From Polynucleobacter sp. AP-Nino-20-G2 (GTDB lineage Bacteria > Pseudomonadota > Gammaproteobacteria > Burkholderiales > Burkholderiaceae), in the NCBI RefSeq assembly GCF_018688235.1, contig NZ_CP061313.1, positions 727,130-791,129 of the forward strand: a stretch of DNA of 64,000 bases, written 5' to 3'. Below the pieces are notes generated by a model that was not told where the DNA came from, searched no databases, and worked only from the letters and a program-made list of their open reading frames with translations. How positions within the stretch are numbered: the first letter of the stretch is position 1; each line of letters begins with the position of its first letter. A program made the position numbers and the translations under genes. Of the stretch, positions 6,377-15,211 are shown one piece after another.

Positions 6377-7873
6377 TTAGTTGTTTGAATTTAATAGATT
6401 GATACGAGCAGCAGTAACTGCGTCAATATCTGCACTGGCAGCAATATCATGTTGATGGCTTGCAAGGGCTTTCTCAATCGGTTTAGCCAGTACTTTGCCG
6501 TATTCAACACCAGGTTGATCAAAGCTATTGATATTCCAGAGGGCGCCTAGAGTAGCTGTGCGGTTCTCATAAAGCGCTAGTAGGGCGCCGAGATAGAAGG
6601 CATTGAGCTTGGGTAGCAATAAAAGGTTGCTTGGGCGTTTACCTGGGTAAACATCATTTGGGTTGTTGGCAGTTTTACCGTTTGCTAATGCTTGAGCTTG
6701 CGCTAAGCAGTTGGAAAGCAAAATTCGATGATGTGCCAGAGCCTCAGGGCGATCACTCATGGGCTCACGCACTGCGATGAAGTCAATGGGGATAATTTCA
6801 GTACCCTGATGAAAGAGCTGAAAGTAGGAGTGCTGAGCGTTGCTGCCGGCACTACCGAATACCACGGGTGAGGAGTGCTTGACCGGCTTACCGTTGCGAT
6901 CAACGCTCTTACCATTACTTTCCATATCGAGCTGTTGCAACCATTTTGGAAACCAATCTAAGGCATCCGCATAGGGTATGGCTGCATAGGCCTTGATGTC
7001 GTGCTGCTCTTGCTGGTGTAGCAAAGAAAGTGCCATGATGACAGGCAGGTTTTCTTCTAAAGGCGCATTCTTAAAATGCAAATCCATCGCTTCGGCACCA
7101 GCCAAAAACTGTTTGAATGTCTCGAAGCCATATTGCAGGGCGATTGGTAGGCCAACTGCTGACCATACTGAGTAGCGGCCACCCACCCAATCCCAAAATG
7201 GATAGATGTTGTCCTCTTCAATGCCAAACTCTTTTGCGGCAGGAATGTTGGCTGTCACCGCATATAAAGCATGTGAAATTTGACTCTTAGTGCAGCCACT
7301 ATTTTTTAGCCAAGCAAGCACTGCCTTGGCATTCATGGTGGTTTCTAGAGTCGTAAATGATTTCGAAACAATCACGACCCTAGTGCTATGGGGTTGGGCG
7401 CGAGCCAAAATGCGGGCTAATTCAGCAGTATCGATATTTGCTAAGAAATGCATGCGCATACCGCGGCTCTCAATGCCGGGTACATGGGCAAGCGCTTCAA
7501 TTGCTAGACGGGGGCCAAAATCAGATCCACCAATACCAATATGAATGACGTCCGTGACTCCAACCCACTTATTGCAAAGTGCTTCGATGCGATGCCAAAC
7601 ATCCGCGACTGCTGGCATGACATCTTTGCCATCAATCATCACTGGTGTTTTGGTCAGATTGCGTAATGCCGAATGGAGTGCAGGGCGATCTTCGCTGTTA
7701 TTAATATGTTTGCCGGCAAACATGTCAGCGATAAATTGCTCGAGGTGAGATTTGCGGGCGCTGGTAAACAACTTCTTCCAATGAGCAGCATCGATGCCTT
7801 GATAGGCGGTATCTAGGACGATTTCAATGGCTGAATGCACGCTATTGGTTGCGGAATGGGATTGCAAAGACAT
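6377..7873 (-). CDS. pgi: Glucose-6-phosphate isomerase
   Basis: It converts glucose 6-phosphate to fructose 6-phosphate, linking glycolysis, gluconeogenesis and sugar-phosphate supply to the neighbouring phosphohexomutase. At 498 residues it is slightly shorter than the roughly 550-residue E. coli type. Family signatures are present: HIGIGGSDFGPRLA (about 146-159), FWDWVGGRYSVWSAVGLP, GSAGSNAQHSYFQLFHQG and FDQPGVEYGKVLA near the C-terminus. It has its own upstream region facing the divergent oxidoreductase gene. Confidence 0.96.
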   Translation of the reverse strand: MSLQSHSATNSVHSAIEIVLDTAYQGIDAAHWKKLFTSARKSHLEQFIADMFAGKHINNSEDRPALHSALRNLTKTPVMIDGKDVMPAVADVWHRIEALCNKWVGVTDVIHIGIGGSDFGPRLAIEALAHVPGIESRGMRMHFLANIDTAELARILARAQPHSTRVVIVSKSFTTLETTMNAKAVLAWLKNSGCTKSQISHALYAVTANIPAAKEFGIEEDNIYPFWDWVGGRYSVWSAVGLPIALQYGFETFKQFLAGAEAMDLHFKNAPLEENLPVIMALSLLHQQEQHDIKAYAAIPYADALDWFPKWLQQLDMESNGKSVDRNGKPVKHSSPVVFGSAGSNAQHSYFQLFHQGTEIIPIDFIAVREPMSDRPEALAHHRILLSNCLAQAQALANGKTANNPNDVYPGKRPSNLLLLPKLNAFYLGALLALYENRTATLGALWNINSFDQPGVEYGKVLAKPIEKALASHQHDIAASADIDAVTAARINLLNSNN

Positions 7874-8013
7874 TTCTAGATTTTATCAATAAGGCCATCA
7901 AAATCCCCTCAAAACACTGAAAATGTTACGATTTCAGCTATATAAGGCCTCAAGTGTAGACATGGGCTATTACAAAATAGAGACAAATTAGCGCTAGAGT
8001 CAGGAAAAGCAGA

Positions 8014-9150
8014 ATGGAGCAGGTTGATTGCGTAGTGGTCGGGGCTGGTGTAGTTGGGCTAGCGGTTGCCCGTGAGATGGCTCTGCAAGGCCGTGAAACG
8101 ATTCTGCTGGAGAGGGAAGACTCCTTTGGCACGATTAGTAGCGCCCGTAATAGCGAGGTGATCCACGCTGGCATTTATTACCCCAAGGATTCCCTCAAGG
8201 CAAAGCTATGTGTTGAGGGTAGCCGCCTTTTGTATGAATACTGCCGCAGCCATCAAGTGAGTACCAAGCCTTATGGCAAGTTGATTGTTGCTAAAGACGC
8301 GAGCCAGCTCGATGACTTACAGGCGATTCTCTACAAAGCTCAAAATAACCAGGTACCAGACATCAAAATGATCTCTGGTGCGCAAGCCAAAACTCTGGAG
8401 CCCCAGCTTCAGTGCGAGGCCGCTGTGTTGTCTGGATCAACTGGAGTGGTCGATAGTCACGGCTTGATGCTTTCATTGTTGGGCGGTTTTGAGGATGCTG
8501 GCGGCATGGTGGCCTATCAATCCCCTCTAGTCAGCGCCAAGCCGATTGGTGCAAATGCTGAGGGTGGGTTTGAGCTAGAGATTGGTGGCGCTGATGGGAT
8601 GCGCATTCAAACCAAGCTCCTCATTAACTGCGCGGGTTTGAGTGCCCCCGCATTGGCCCAGCGTATAGAGGGTTTGCCAAAGGAGCTCATTCCAAAAGCG
8701 TATTTTGCAAAAGGTAATTACTTCTCCTTATCTGGTAAATCCCCCTTTAGCCATTTGATTTATCCCATTCCAGAGCCAGGCGGCTTGGGCGTTCATCTCA
8801 CCTTGGATATGGGGGGTCAGGCAAAGTTTGGTCCCGATGTGGAGTGGCTTGATATTGAAGAAGAGGGGCAAATTAGTTACACGGTTGATCCTCAGCGCGG
8901 AGAGGGCTTTTATGCCGCAGTAAGAGAGTACTGGCCAGGTCTAAAAGATGGGGCGTTGCAGGCCGACTATTCGGGGGTGAGGGCCAAAATTGTTCCTCCG
9001 AATGCTCCAGCCGGCGACTTCTGTTTCGACGGACCCCGGCAGCATCAGCTTCAAGGATTGTTTAACCTTTATGGCTTTGAATCCCCTGGGCTGACCTCCT
9101 GCTTGGCTATAGCGAAGCATTTAGAGACCCAAATCAAAAGTTCTTTATAA
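8014..9150 (+). CDS. FAD-dependent oxidoreductase, L-2-hydroxyglutarate oxidase (LhgO)-like
   Basis: This 378-residue enzyme of the DAO/glycine-oxidase fold has the N-terminal dinucleotide-binding motif GAGVVG (residues 9-14) ending in LLERE, then ISSARNSEVIHAGIYYP, a segment characteristic of the L-2-hydroxyglutarate dehydrogenase branch. The C-terminal FAD-contacting region reads LYGFESPGLTSCLAIA. Members oxidise 2-hydroxy acids and pass electrons to oxygen or quinone. The exact substrate cannot be set from sequence. It is divergent from pgi and is followed directly by tRNA-Ser. Confidence 0.85.
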   Translation: MEQVDCVVVGAGVVGLAVAREMALQGRETILLEREDSFGTISSARNSEVIHAGIYYPKDSLKAKLCVEGSRLLYEYCRSHQVSTKPYGKLIVAKDASQLDDLQAILYKAQNNQVPDIKMISGAQAKTLEPQLQCEAAVLSGSTGVVDSHGLMLSLLGGFEDAGGMVAYQSPLVSAKPIGANAEGGFELEIGGADGMRIQTKLLINCAGLSAPALAQRIEGLPKELIPKAYFAKGNYFSLSGKSPFSHLIYPIPEPGGLGVHLTLDMGGQAKFGPDVEWLDIEEEGQISYTVDPQRGEGFYAAVREYWPGLKDGALQADYSGVRAKIVPPNAPAGDFCFDGPRQHQLQGLFNLYGFESPGLTSCLAIAKHLETQIKSSL

Positions 9151-9169
9151 TCTAGGACTCAAATCGCAA

Positions 9170-9259
9170 GGAAGAGTGGCAGAGCGGTTGAATGCACCAG
9201 TCTTGAAAACTGGCGAGGATGAAAGTCCTCCGTGAGTTCGAATCTCACCTCTTCCGCCA
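9170..9259 (+). tRNA. tRNA-Ser (anticodon TGA)
   Basis: The 90-nt gene has acceptor arms GGAAGAG/CTCTTCC, an anticodon loop CTTGAAA giving TGA, a long class II variable arm typical of serine tRNA, the T-loop GTTCGAATC and an encoded CCA end. It starts 19 bp after the oxidoreductase stop codon. Confidence 0.97.
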
Positions 9260-9263
9260 AATT

Positions 9264-9299
9264 AAAAACCCCAGCAAGGAAACTTACTGGGGTTTTGTC
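9264..9299 (+). terminator. Rho-independent terminator after tRNA-Ser
   Basis: The arms AAAACCCCAG (9265-9274) and CTGGGGTTTT (9287-9296) form a strong hairpin capped by a GAAA-containing loop and run into T-rich sequence. It begins five bases after the tRNA CCA. Confidence 0.9.
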
Positions 9300-9328
9300 T
9301 TTTAAGGGGTCAAACCCCTTTGTCGATA

Positions 9329-9910
9329 TTACTTCTTAGCAGCTGGTGCGCTTACTACTGCAGCAATCGCTTCGGCATAAACAACTTTTACTTGATCATT
9401 TACGGCGATATCTTTCAAGAGGTCAGCATTCTTCACTTTTACCTTGAAGATATTTCCTTGAGGACCTTTTAAAGAAACGATACTTTTTGCTGTATCAATT
9501 GCTTCAACATTCGCTACTGCAGTAACAACATTCGTTGTAACCATGCCAGGCTTGTCGCCTTGGGGAGCAGTTGTAGTGCTAGTGGTGATTTGCTCAGTCG
9601 GCGCGCCAGGATTTTTAACCTTCACCAACTCGATGGCTACAGCAAGTTCGTAGACAACGTCAAAATGGTCGCCCACTTTAATTTCTGCAAAGTTCTTTAC
9701 TTCAGGGCCAGCAACGATAGTGGATTCACCATCTTGATTTTTGAGGGTAACAGTGCGAGTTGCCGCATCAATCTTAGTTACTTCACCGTCATAGATGAGA
9801 GCAGATTCTTCAGCAGTAACACCAGCAATTGGAGCTTTTGGTTTGTTCAGCATGAAATATGCGCCTGCTGCGATTGCAACTAATACAACAACAATTAATA
9901 ATTTTTTCAT
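9329..9910 (-). CDS. Hypothetical exported protein with two tandem repeats
   Basis: This 193-residue protein has an N-terminal hydrophobic segment (LLIVVVLVAIAAGAYFML, about 4-21) acting as a signal anchor or signal peptide. The rest contains two homologous units: about 40-97 (GEVTKIDAATRTVTLKNQDG ... VGDHFDVVYELAVAIELV) and about 128-188 (ANVEAIDTAKSIVSLKGPQG ... VNDQVKVVYAEAIAAVV), joined by a Thr/Pro-rich linker. Each unit looks like a small beta-barrel with a turn at Asp-Gly or Gln-Gly. No named family is recognised with confidence. It is probably periplasmic. The gene is monocistronic and divergent from the sensor kinase locus. Confidence 0.75.
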   Translation of the reverse strand: MKKLLIVVVLVAIAAGAYFMLNKPKAPIAGVTAEESALIYDGEVTKIDAATRTVTLKNQDGESTIVAGPEVKNFAEIKVGDHFDVVYELAVAIELVKVKNPGAPTEQITTSTTTAPQGDKPGMVTTNVVTAVANVEAIDTAKSIVSLKGPQGNIFKVKVKNADLLKDIAVNDQVKVVYAEAIAAVVSAPAAKK

Positions 9911-10122
9911 TACGGTATTGATCCTTTGGAATATTGGTTAATACATGCCATGTTTGGCATTAGTGGGCATTGTATTACTTCTGATAATCATTAGCATTCA
10001 TTGGGGCCAGTTGATTTCACTAGGGGGGTAACCAATACCTGACTATTTCACTTATTTATGATTGGCTGCCGTCATAGTCAAGGTGCATACTGATAAGGTA
10101 GTTATAACAACAAGAGCTATTT

Positions 10123-10200
10123 ATGATGCTGAAATTGATTTCCGATATTTTCTTGATCGGACTTGGATTTTCTGCATTTGCGAGGATGTACCATTCATAG
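10123..10200 (+). CDS. Candidate small membrane peptide (25 aa) upstream of the histidine kinase
   Basis: ATG 10123 opens 25 codons (MMLKLISDIFLIGLGFSAFA, then RMYHS) ending in TAG at 10198-10200, one base before the histidine kinase ATG at 10202. It has one hydrophobic helix and a weak AAGAG upstream. The tight spacing suggests translational coupling or a leader function. There is no homology evidence; it could be chance. Confidence 0.3.
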   Translation: MMLKLISDIFLIGLGFSAFARMYHS

Positions 10201-10201
10201 C

Positions 10202-11644
10202 ATGAAGTTACTGATTGCCATCTATTTTTTTATTCTTGCCACTATTCAATTGGGGCTATTACTTGGCATTTATCACTACTATCGTACTCAGAATACGCTT
10301 AGACCAAGCTCCTATTGGATGGGGTCCTTGGCCATCAATATCTTGGCCCTCATTATTTTTGGGGGTGGCATTGTAGGAATCGGAGATGTTGAGAAGCCAG
10401 AGTTTAATTTCACGATAGCAAACTCTTTGTTTTATATTGCGGCCATTTTGCAGTTACTGTTTTGTAGCTCTTTGAATGCTGAAATTAGTAAGAACCTAAA
10501 GCACCTCCTCATTTTTTCTGTCATTATCTTTGTCCCTGCTTTCGAGTTAATGCGTCTCTATGGAAGCTTTGAGATGCGTACGGCTTTTTTATGCATCATG
10601 TCCAGCATCTTTTTTGTTTGGCAAATTTTGCAACTCAATACCAAAAGAGCATCGGATCCCTCCAAACAATTGACGTATGTGCAGTACGCTACCAGCGCTG
10701 AACTCATGTTTGCGCTTGGACGCATCATCGCCCTCATTGCGTCTGGCCTTACCATTAAACAAGTAGAACAAATTCCGCAGCTATTGATTTTCTTGACCGT
10801 TGCTCAAATGGTAATGAATACTTTGTCGTATATCGCTCTTGGGGGTTATTGGGCCGAAAAAATTGCTTTGGCAAATCTTAAATCAGAAACTGAAAATCAG
10901 AAGATTAAAGTCTTGCTGCAAGAGCGAGAGGGTTTGATTGCAAATTTATTGCGTGCTAATAAAACAGCTGCAACCGGCGCGTTGTCGGCTTCAATTGCTC
11001 ATGAGCTAAATCAACCTTTGGGGGCTACTCATCTCAACATTCAATTTCTCCAGAAAAAACTATCTGAAGGTGTATTAACTCCAGAGCAAAATAATGAGGT
11101 GCTTTTAGCTTTGTTGTCGGATAACCAGCGTGCGGCCAATATTATTCAATCATTGAGATCTATCTTTTCAGACGGAAAAATTGGAGCAATAGGGGTCGAT
11201 ATCAATGATTTAATTGAATCAGTGCTGAGAATCACTAAACCAGAAATTCACTCCAAAAATATTCAGGTGGTGCTCGAGCTTAGGGCAAGATCCTTGATCA
11301 ATATTAATAGTGGTGAAATTCAGCAGGTGCTACTTAATTTAATGAATAACGCTATACAGGCGCTATCTAGGTCTGCCATCATCTCGAAAGAGCTCAAAAT
11401 TGAGAGTAGGAATGTGGCTGAGGGCGTTGAAATTCTGGTTGCTGACAATGGTCCTGGTATCGATGCGGAATCTCAATCCCACCTTTTTGAATTATTGGCG
11501 GGTGGCAACAATAAAGCCGGCATGGGTTTAGGCCTTTGGCTTTGTCAGCACATCATTGCTCGCCATGGTGGTCGCATTTGGTATGAGACATTGCCTCAGG
11601 GTGGCGCTCAATTTGTCGCCTTTTTACCTTTTGCGCAAGAATAG
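10202..11644 (+). CDS. Membrane sensor histidine kinase (orphan)
   Basis: This 480-residue protein has about six or seven hydrophobic helices over the first 220 residues, a short coiled linker, then a HisKA-type domain with the phospho-acceptor in SIAHELNQPLGA (His about 267) and an HATPase domain with N-box LLNLMNNAIQAL, G1 VADNGPGI and G2 GMGLGLWL. The HELNQPLGA motif is characteristic of the HPK4-like group of kinases that includes DctB and FixL relatives. No response regulator lies next to it. ATG 10202 is preferred over 10163 because membrane helix 1 begins immediately after it. The signal sensed cannot be inferred. Confidence 0.88.
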   Translation: MKLLIAIYFFILATIQLGLLLGIYHYYRTQNTLRPSSYWMGSLAINILALIIFGGGIVGIGDVEKPEFNFTIANSLFYIAAILQLLFCSSLNAEISKNLKHLLIFSVIIFVPAFELMRLYGSFEMRTAFLCIMSSIFFVWQILQLNTKRASDPSKQLTYVQYATSAELMFALGRIIALIASGLTIKQVEQIPQLLIFLTVAQMVMNTLSYIALGGYWAEKIALANLKSETENQKIKVLLQEREGLIANLLRANKTAATGALSASIAHELNQPLGATHLNIQFLQKKLSEGVLTPEQNNEVLLALLSDNQRAANIIQSLRSIFSDGKIGAIGVDINDLIESVLRITKPEIHSKNIQVVLELRARSLININSGEIQQVLLNLMNNAIQALSRSAIISKELKIESRNVAEGVEILVADNGPGIDAESQSHLFELLAGGNNKAGMGLGLWLCQHIIARHGGRIWYETLPQGGAQFVAFLPFAQE

Positions 11645-11740
11645 ATTATTAGCTCTGAGGCTAATTGCCCAAAGATAGGCCAGTCTTTACATTTGTAGTG
11701 TCACTTTTGCAGCATTTACTACTCGAATTCAAGGTCTCCC

Positions 11741-13843
11741 ATGAAAACTAAACTCACGCTTATTGCATTGTCGATCGCATTGATCTCTGGCAACTCTGCC
11801 ATTGCCGCCGGGGGTGGCGGGGTGGTCGCTGATCCAGGAGCGATGCAAGGTAAGCACTTTGATCCTAAAGGTAAGGCGCCATCTACCTTTACCGTTGAGC
11901 TACAGAATGGGTTGCGTAAATCGCTGCCATTTCAGGACAAGCGTGATTTTGAAGAATCTCAAAAGGGATTTATTGCTGCACCTTCTTATAAAACTATCAT
12001 GGCCGATGCGGGTAATGTTGCATGGGATATGGGTAGTTACGAGTTCCTCTTGCAGGGTAAGGATTTTGATAGTGTGCATCCTTCCTTGCAGCGCCAGGCC
12101 ATTCTCAATATGGGCTATGGCTTATACGAAGTTGTGCCGGGAAAGATTTATCAGGTGCGTGGATTCGATTTGGCCAATATCAGTTTTATCAAAACCGATA
12201 CCGGTTGGATAGTTTTTGATCCATTGACAGCTAAAGAAACCGCAAGGGCTGCTCTAGAGTTGGTTAATGAAAAATTAGGTAAACGCCCAGTAGTGGCGGT
12301 GGTTTACTCCCACTCGCATGGCGATCACTTTGGTGGTGTGCGTGGCGTAGTGGATGAGGCTGATGTGAAGAGTGGCAAAGTGAAAGTCATTGCTCCTGCA
12401 GGTTTCATGGATCATGCCGTAGCGGAAAACGTTTACGCCGGAAACGCGATGACGCGCCGAATGTATTTTCAGTATGGTGTCTTGTTGCCACGTAGTCCAT
12501 TTGGCCACGTTGATCAGTCGATCGGTAAAAATACTGCAGCTGGTAATTTGGGTTTAATTGAGCCTAATGTATACATTAATCAACCATTCGAAAAAATGAC
12601 TGTTGATGGCGTTGAAATGGAATTCCAAAATACGCCAGGTACGGAAGCGCCAGCGGAAATGAATACCTATTTCCCGCAATTCAAGGCATTCTGGGCGGCT
12701 GAAAATATCACTGGAACGATCCACAATATTTACACCTTGCGTGGCGCGTTGGTGCGCGATGCATTAGCTTGGTCAAAGAATATTAATAACTCTTTGTATC
12801 GCTATGGCAATGAGGCGCAGGTAATGTTTGCCTCTCACTCTTGGCCACGTTGGGGTAATGATCGCATTCAGGAAGTAATGCGTACTCAGCGCGATAGCTA
12901 TGCGCATCTGAATAACGAAGTTTTGCATTTAGCGAATAATGGCGTGACCATTAACGAAGTGCATAACGTATATAAGCAGCCTGAGAGTTTGAAATCTCAG
13001 TGGGCAGCCCATAGCTACCATGGCTCAGAAGAGCACAATAGTCGCGCTGTGATTAATCGTTACTTGGGTTACTGGGATGCCAATCCTGCGACCTTGATTC
13101 CTTTGTCACCAAGAGATTCTGCGCCACTGTATGTGGAGATGATGGGTGGCTCGGCTAAGATTATGGCTAAAGGTAAGCAACTCTATCAACAAGGCAAATA
13201 TCGTGAGGCGATGGAGATTGTCAATAAGTTGGTATATGCCGAGCCGAATAATACTGCCGCCAAAGATTTATTGGCGGACATTTTTGAGCAAATTGGCTAC
13301 CAAAAAGAAAGTCCTAGCGTACGCAATAGTTTCTTGGGCGCCGCCTATGAATTGCGTCATGGTATGCCATCTGGTGCTTCGCCAAAATCTAATGGCCCTG
13401 ACATGATTAAGGCAATGACTACTGAGTTGTGGCTCAATTCCTTGGCTATTAGCATGGATAGTAAGAAAGCCGCGGGCATGAAATTCATTATCAATCTTGA
13501 TACGCCAGATAACGGTGAGAAGTTTGTGGTGGAGATGAGCAACTCTGCGTTGACTAACATCAAAGGTCAGCAAGCAAAGAACCCAACGTTAACGATCGTG
13601 ATAAATCGCAGCGACTTGGAAAGAATTATGGGTGGTCAAACGACTTTCGATCAGTTGTTGGCTGAAGGCAAGGTGAAGTTTGAGGGCGATCGTAAGGCGT
13701 TTGATCAGCTCAGAAGTACATTGACCACTTTCACTCCAGACTTTGAATTAATGCCTGGAACAAAGCCCAAGAAGGTTGCCCCTGCAAAACCAAACAAGGA
13801 TCCATTTGAAGCGCAGGAACTTGCTATAACGTCTGGTGAGTAA
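11741..13843 (+). CDS. Exported alkyl/aryl-sulfatase, SdsA1/BDS1 type (metallo-beta-lactamase fold)
   Basis: This 700-residue protein has a signal peptide (cleavage near AIAA, residue 23). The zinc-binding motif HSHGDH at 191-196 defines a metallo-beta-lactamase catalytic domain. A middle alpha-helical dimerisation domain (about 410-540, including SYHGSEEHNSRAV) and a C-terminal SCP2-like domain (about 570-680) complete the SdsA1 architecture. Characterised relatives hydrolyse primary alkyl sulfates such as SDS to alcohols and sulfate, giving carbon or sulfur. It is a single gene with its own terminator. The substrate is inferred from family only. Confidence 0.9.
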   Translation: MKTKLTLIALSIALISGNSAIAAGGGGVVADPGAMQGKHFDPKGKAPSTFTVELQNGLRKSLPFQDKRDFEESQKGFIAAPSYKTIMADAGNVAWDMGSYEFLLQGKDFDSVHPSLQRQAILNMGYGLYEVVPGKIYQVRGFDLANISFIKTDTGWIVFDPLTAKETARAALELVNEKLGKRPVVAVVYSHSHGDHFGGVRGVVDEADVKSGKVKVIAPAGFMDHAVAENVYAGNAMTRRMYFQYGVLLPRSPFGHVDQSIGKNTAAGNLGLIEPNVYINQPFEKMTVDGVEMEFQNTPGTEAPAEMNTYFPQFKAFWAAENITGTIHNIYTLRGALVRDALAWSKNINNSLYRYGNEAQVMFASHSWPRWGNDRIQEVMRTQRDSYAHLNNEVLHLANNGVTINEVHNVYKQPESLKSQWAAHSYHGSEEHNSRAVINRYLGYWDANPATLIPLSPRDSAPLYVEMMGGSAKIMAKGKQLYQQGKYREAMEIVNKLVYAEPNNTAAKDLLADIFEQIGYQKESPSVRNSFLGAAYELRHGMPSGASPKSNGPDMIKAMTTELWLNSLAISMDSKKAAGMKFIINLDTPDNGEKFVVEMSNSALTNIKGQQAKNPTLTIVINRSDLERIMGGQTTFDQLLAEGKVKFEGDRKAFDQLRSTLTTFTPDFELMPGTKPKKVAPAKPNKDPFEAQELAITSGE

Positions 13844-13860
13844 GTCTCCGGCGGCATAAG

Positions 13861-13887
13861 AAAAAGGACTCGCATGAGTCCTTTTTT
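13861..13887 (+). terminator. Rho-independent terminator between the sulfatase and CoA-transferase genes
   Basis: The arms AAAAAGGACTC (13861-13871) and GAGTCCTTTTT (13876-13886) with a GCAT loop form a symmetrical A/T-flanked hairpin. It can terminate the sulfatase transcript and, read on the minus strand, the convergent CoA-transferase transcript. Confidence 0.9.
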
Positions 13888-13916
13888 GTTTCTGAACGGG
13901 CAGTTGCGCTAACGCC

Positions 13917-15134
13917 CTAGGGATTAAAAGCGCCACCTTCCTCAAGTATCTTTAGTTCATTTCCGGTAATTCCTAATTCTTTCAGGAGTTCGTTAGTATG
14001 TTCACCTAACAGCGGGGGGTGCCGGGAAACTTGTTGTGGAGTCCCCATCATTTTCACAGCAAAACCAATATTTGGTACCTTGCCTTCAATGGGGTGATCA
14101 ATCTCCATGCGCATTTTGCGGTGCTTGCCATGTTCACTGTCAAACGCCTCTGGATAGGTGTTGATAGGGCCCGCTGGTATCCCTGCGGCTAACAGCAAAT
14201 CAACCCACTCCGCACTGGTTTTGGATGCAAACGTTTTCTCAAGCTCTGTAGCTAGCTCTAGTCGATTGGCTAGGCGTAAGGGGTTGGTTCTGAAGCGCGC
14301 GTCTTCAAACAGCTCCTGGCGCCCAATCTTTTCACAAAGCAACTTCCAGAGCTTTTGATTGGTTGCGCCCATCACAAAGTAGTCGTCAGATGCTTTCATG
14401 GCTTGATAAGGTGCACTCATGTGATTGGCTGTGCCAAGCTTATATGGCTCAACGCCAGTGCCCCAGTATTGCGCCGTATCCCAAATAGAGAAGGCAAGGG
14501 CGGAGTCAAATAAAGAAGCATCAATAAATTGACCTTCACCGGATTTCGTTTTGCCAATATAGGCGGACAAGATTCCGTAAACAGCAAATAGGGCGCAGCC
14601 GATATCCGCAACAGGGACACCTGCTTTGACTGGGGGTCCATCAGGATAGCCAGTCACACTCATGACGCCTGACATCGCTTGGGCCATTAGGTCAAAGCCG
14701 GGGCGATCAGCCCAAGGGCCTGTTTGCCCAAATCCAGAGATGCTGGCATATACCAAGCTTGGGTTGATCACTTGAAGAGAGGGGTAGTCAATTCCAAGCT
14801 TTTTCATCACCCCGGGACGATAGTTTTCAACCAAGATATCAGCCGTCTTTACCAGCTCAAAAAAAACTTTCTTACCTCCTTCTGTTTTTAGGTTGAGTGT
14901 GACACTGCGCTTATTGCGATTCATATTCAGAAAGCCCATGCTATCGGAGCCCTTCATCTTGAATCCCATGGCGCCGCGAGTTTGGTCGCCTGTACCAGGC
15001 GGCTCAATTTTGATGACATCCGCGCCTAAATCAGCAAGTAGCATGCAGCAGTAGGGACCAGCCATTACTTGACTCACGTCAAGAACTCTGACGCCAGCCA
15101 GAGGCAAAGGCTTGCTGGTAGGTGTTTTCATCAT
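13917..15134 (-). CDS. CaiB/BaiF (class III) CoA-transferase
   Basis: This protein of about 405 residues opens with LAGVRVLDVSQVMAGPYC and LADLGADVIKIEPP, the family N-terminal Rossmann motifs, then NRNKRSVTLNLK. The catalytic aspartate lies in GFDLMAQAMSG. Class III enzymes move CoA between carboxylic acids; relatives use formyl/oxalate, succinyl or carnitine substrates, and the specific acids here are unknown. ATG 15134 or 15131 is chosen because the family domain begins right after; the frame extends upstream to 15197 but those residues would overlap the divergent gene's promoter. It is divergent from a Bug-type binding protein, suggesting import and activation of a carboxylate. Confidence 0.88.
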   Translation of the reverse strand: MMKTPTSKPLPLAGVRVLDVSQVMAGPYCCMLLADLGADVIKIEPPGTGDQTRGAMGFKMKGSDSMGFLNMNRNKRSVTLNLKTEGGKKVFFELVKTADILVENYRPGVMKKLGIDYPSLQVINPSLVYASISGFGQTGPWADRPGFDLMAQAMSGVMSVTGYPDGPPVKAGVPVADIGCALFAVYGILSAYIGKTKSGEGQFIDASLFDSALAFSIWDTAQYWGTGVEPYKLGTANHMSAPYQAMKASDDYFVMGATNQKLWKLLCEKIGRQELFEDARFRTNPLRLANRLELATELEKTFASKTSAEWVDLLLAAGIPAGPINTYPEAFDSEHGKHRKMRMEIDHPIEGKVPNIGFAVKMMGTPQQVSRHPPLLGEHTNELLKELGITGNELKILEEGGAFNP

Positions 15135-15211
15135 TGTCTCGGTTGTTTTTATATGTTTAGAATGAAATGCTGATTTATAGCCATGAATATAAAACAAAAA
15201 ATGGAGACCGT

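Noticed and set aside
12275..12508. 77-codon minus-strand frame inside the alkylsulfatase
   Set aside because: It is a shadow of the strongly supported sulfatase frame covering the zinc motif.
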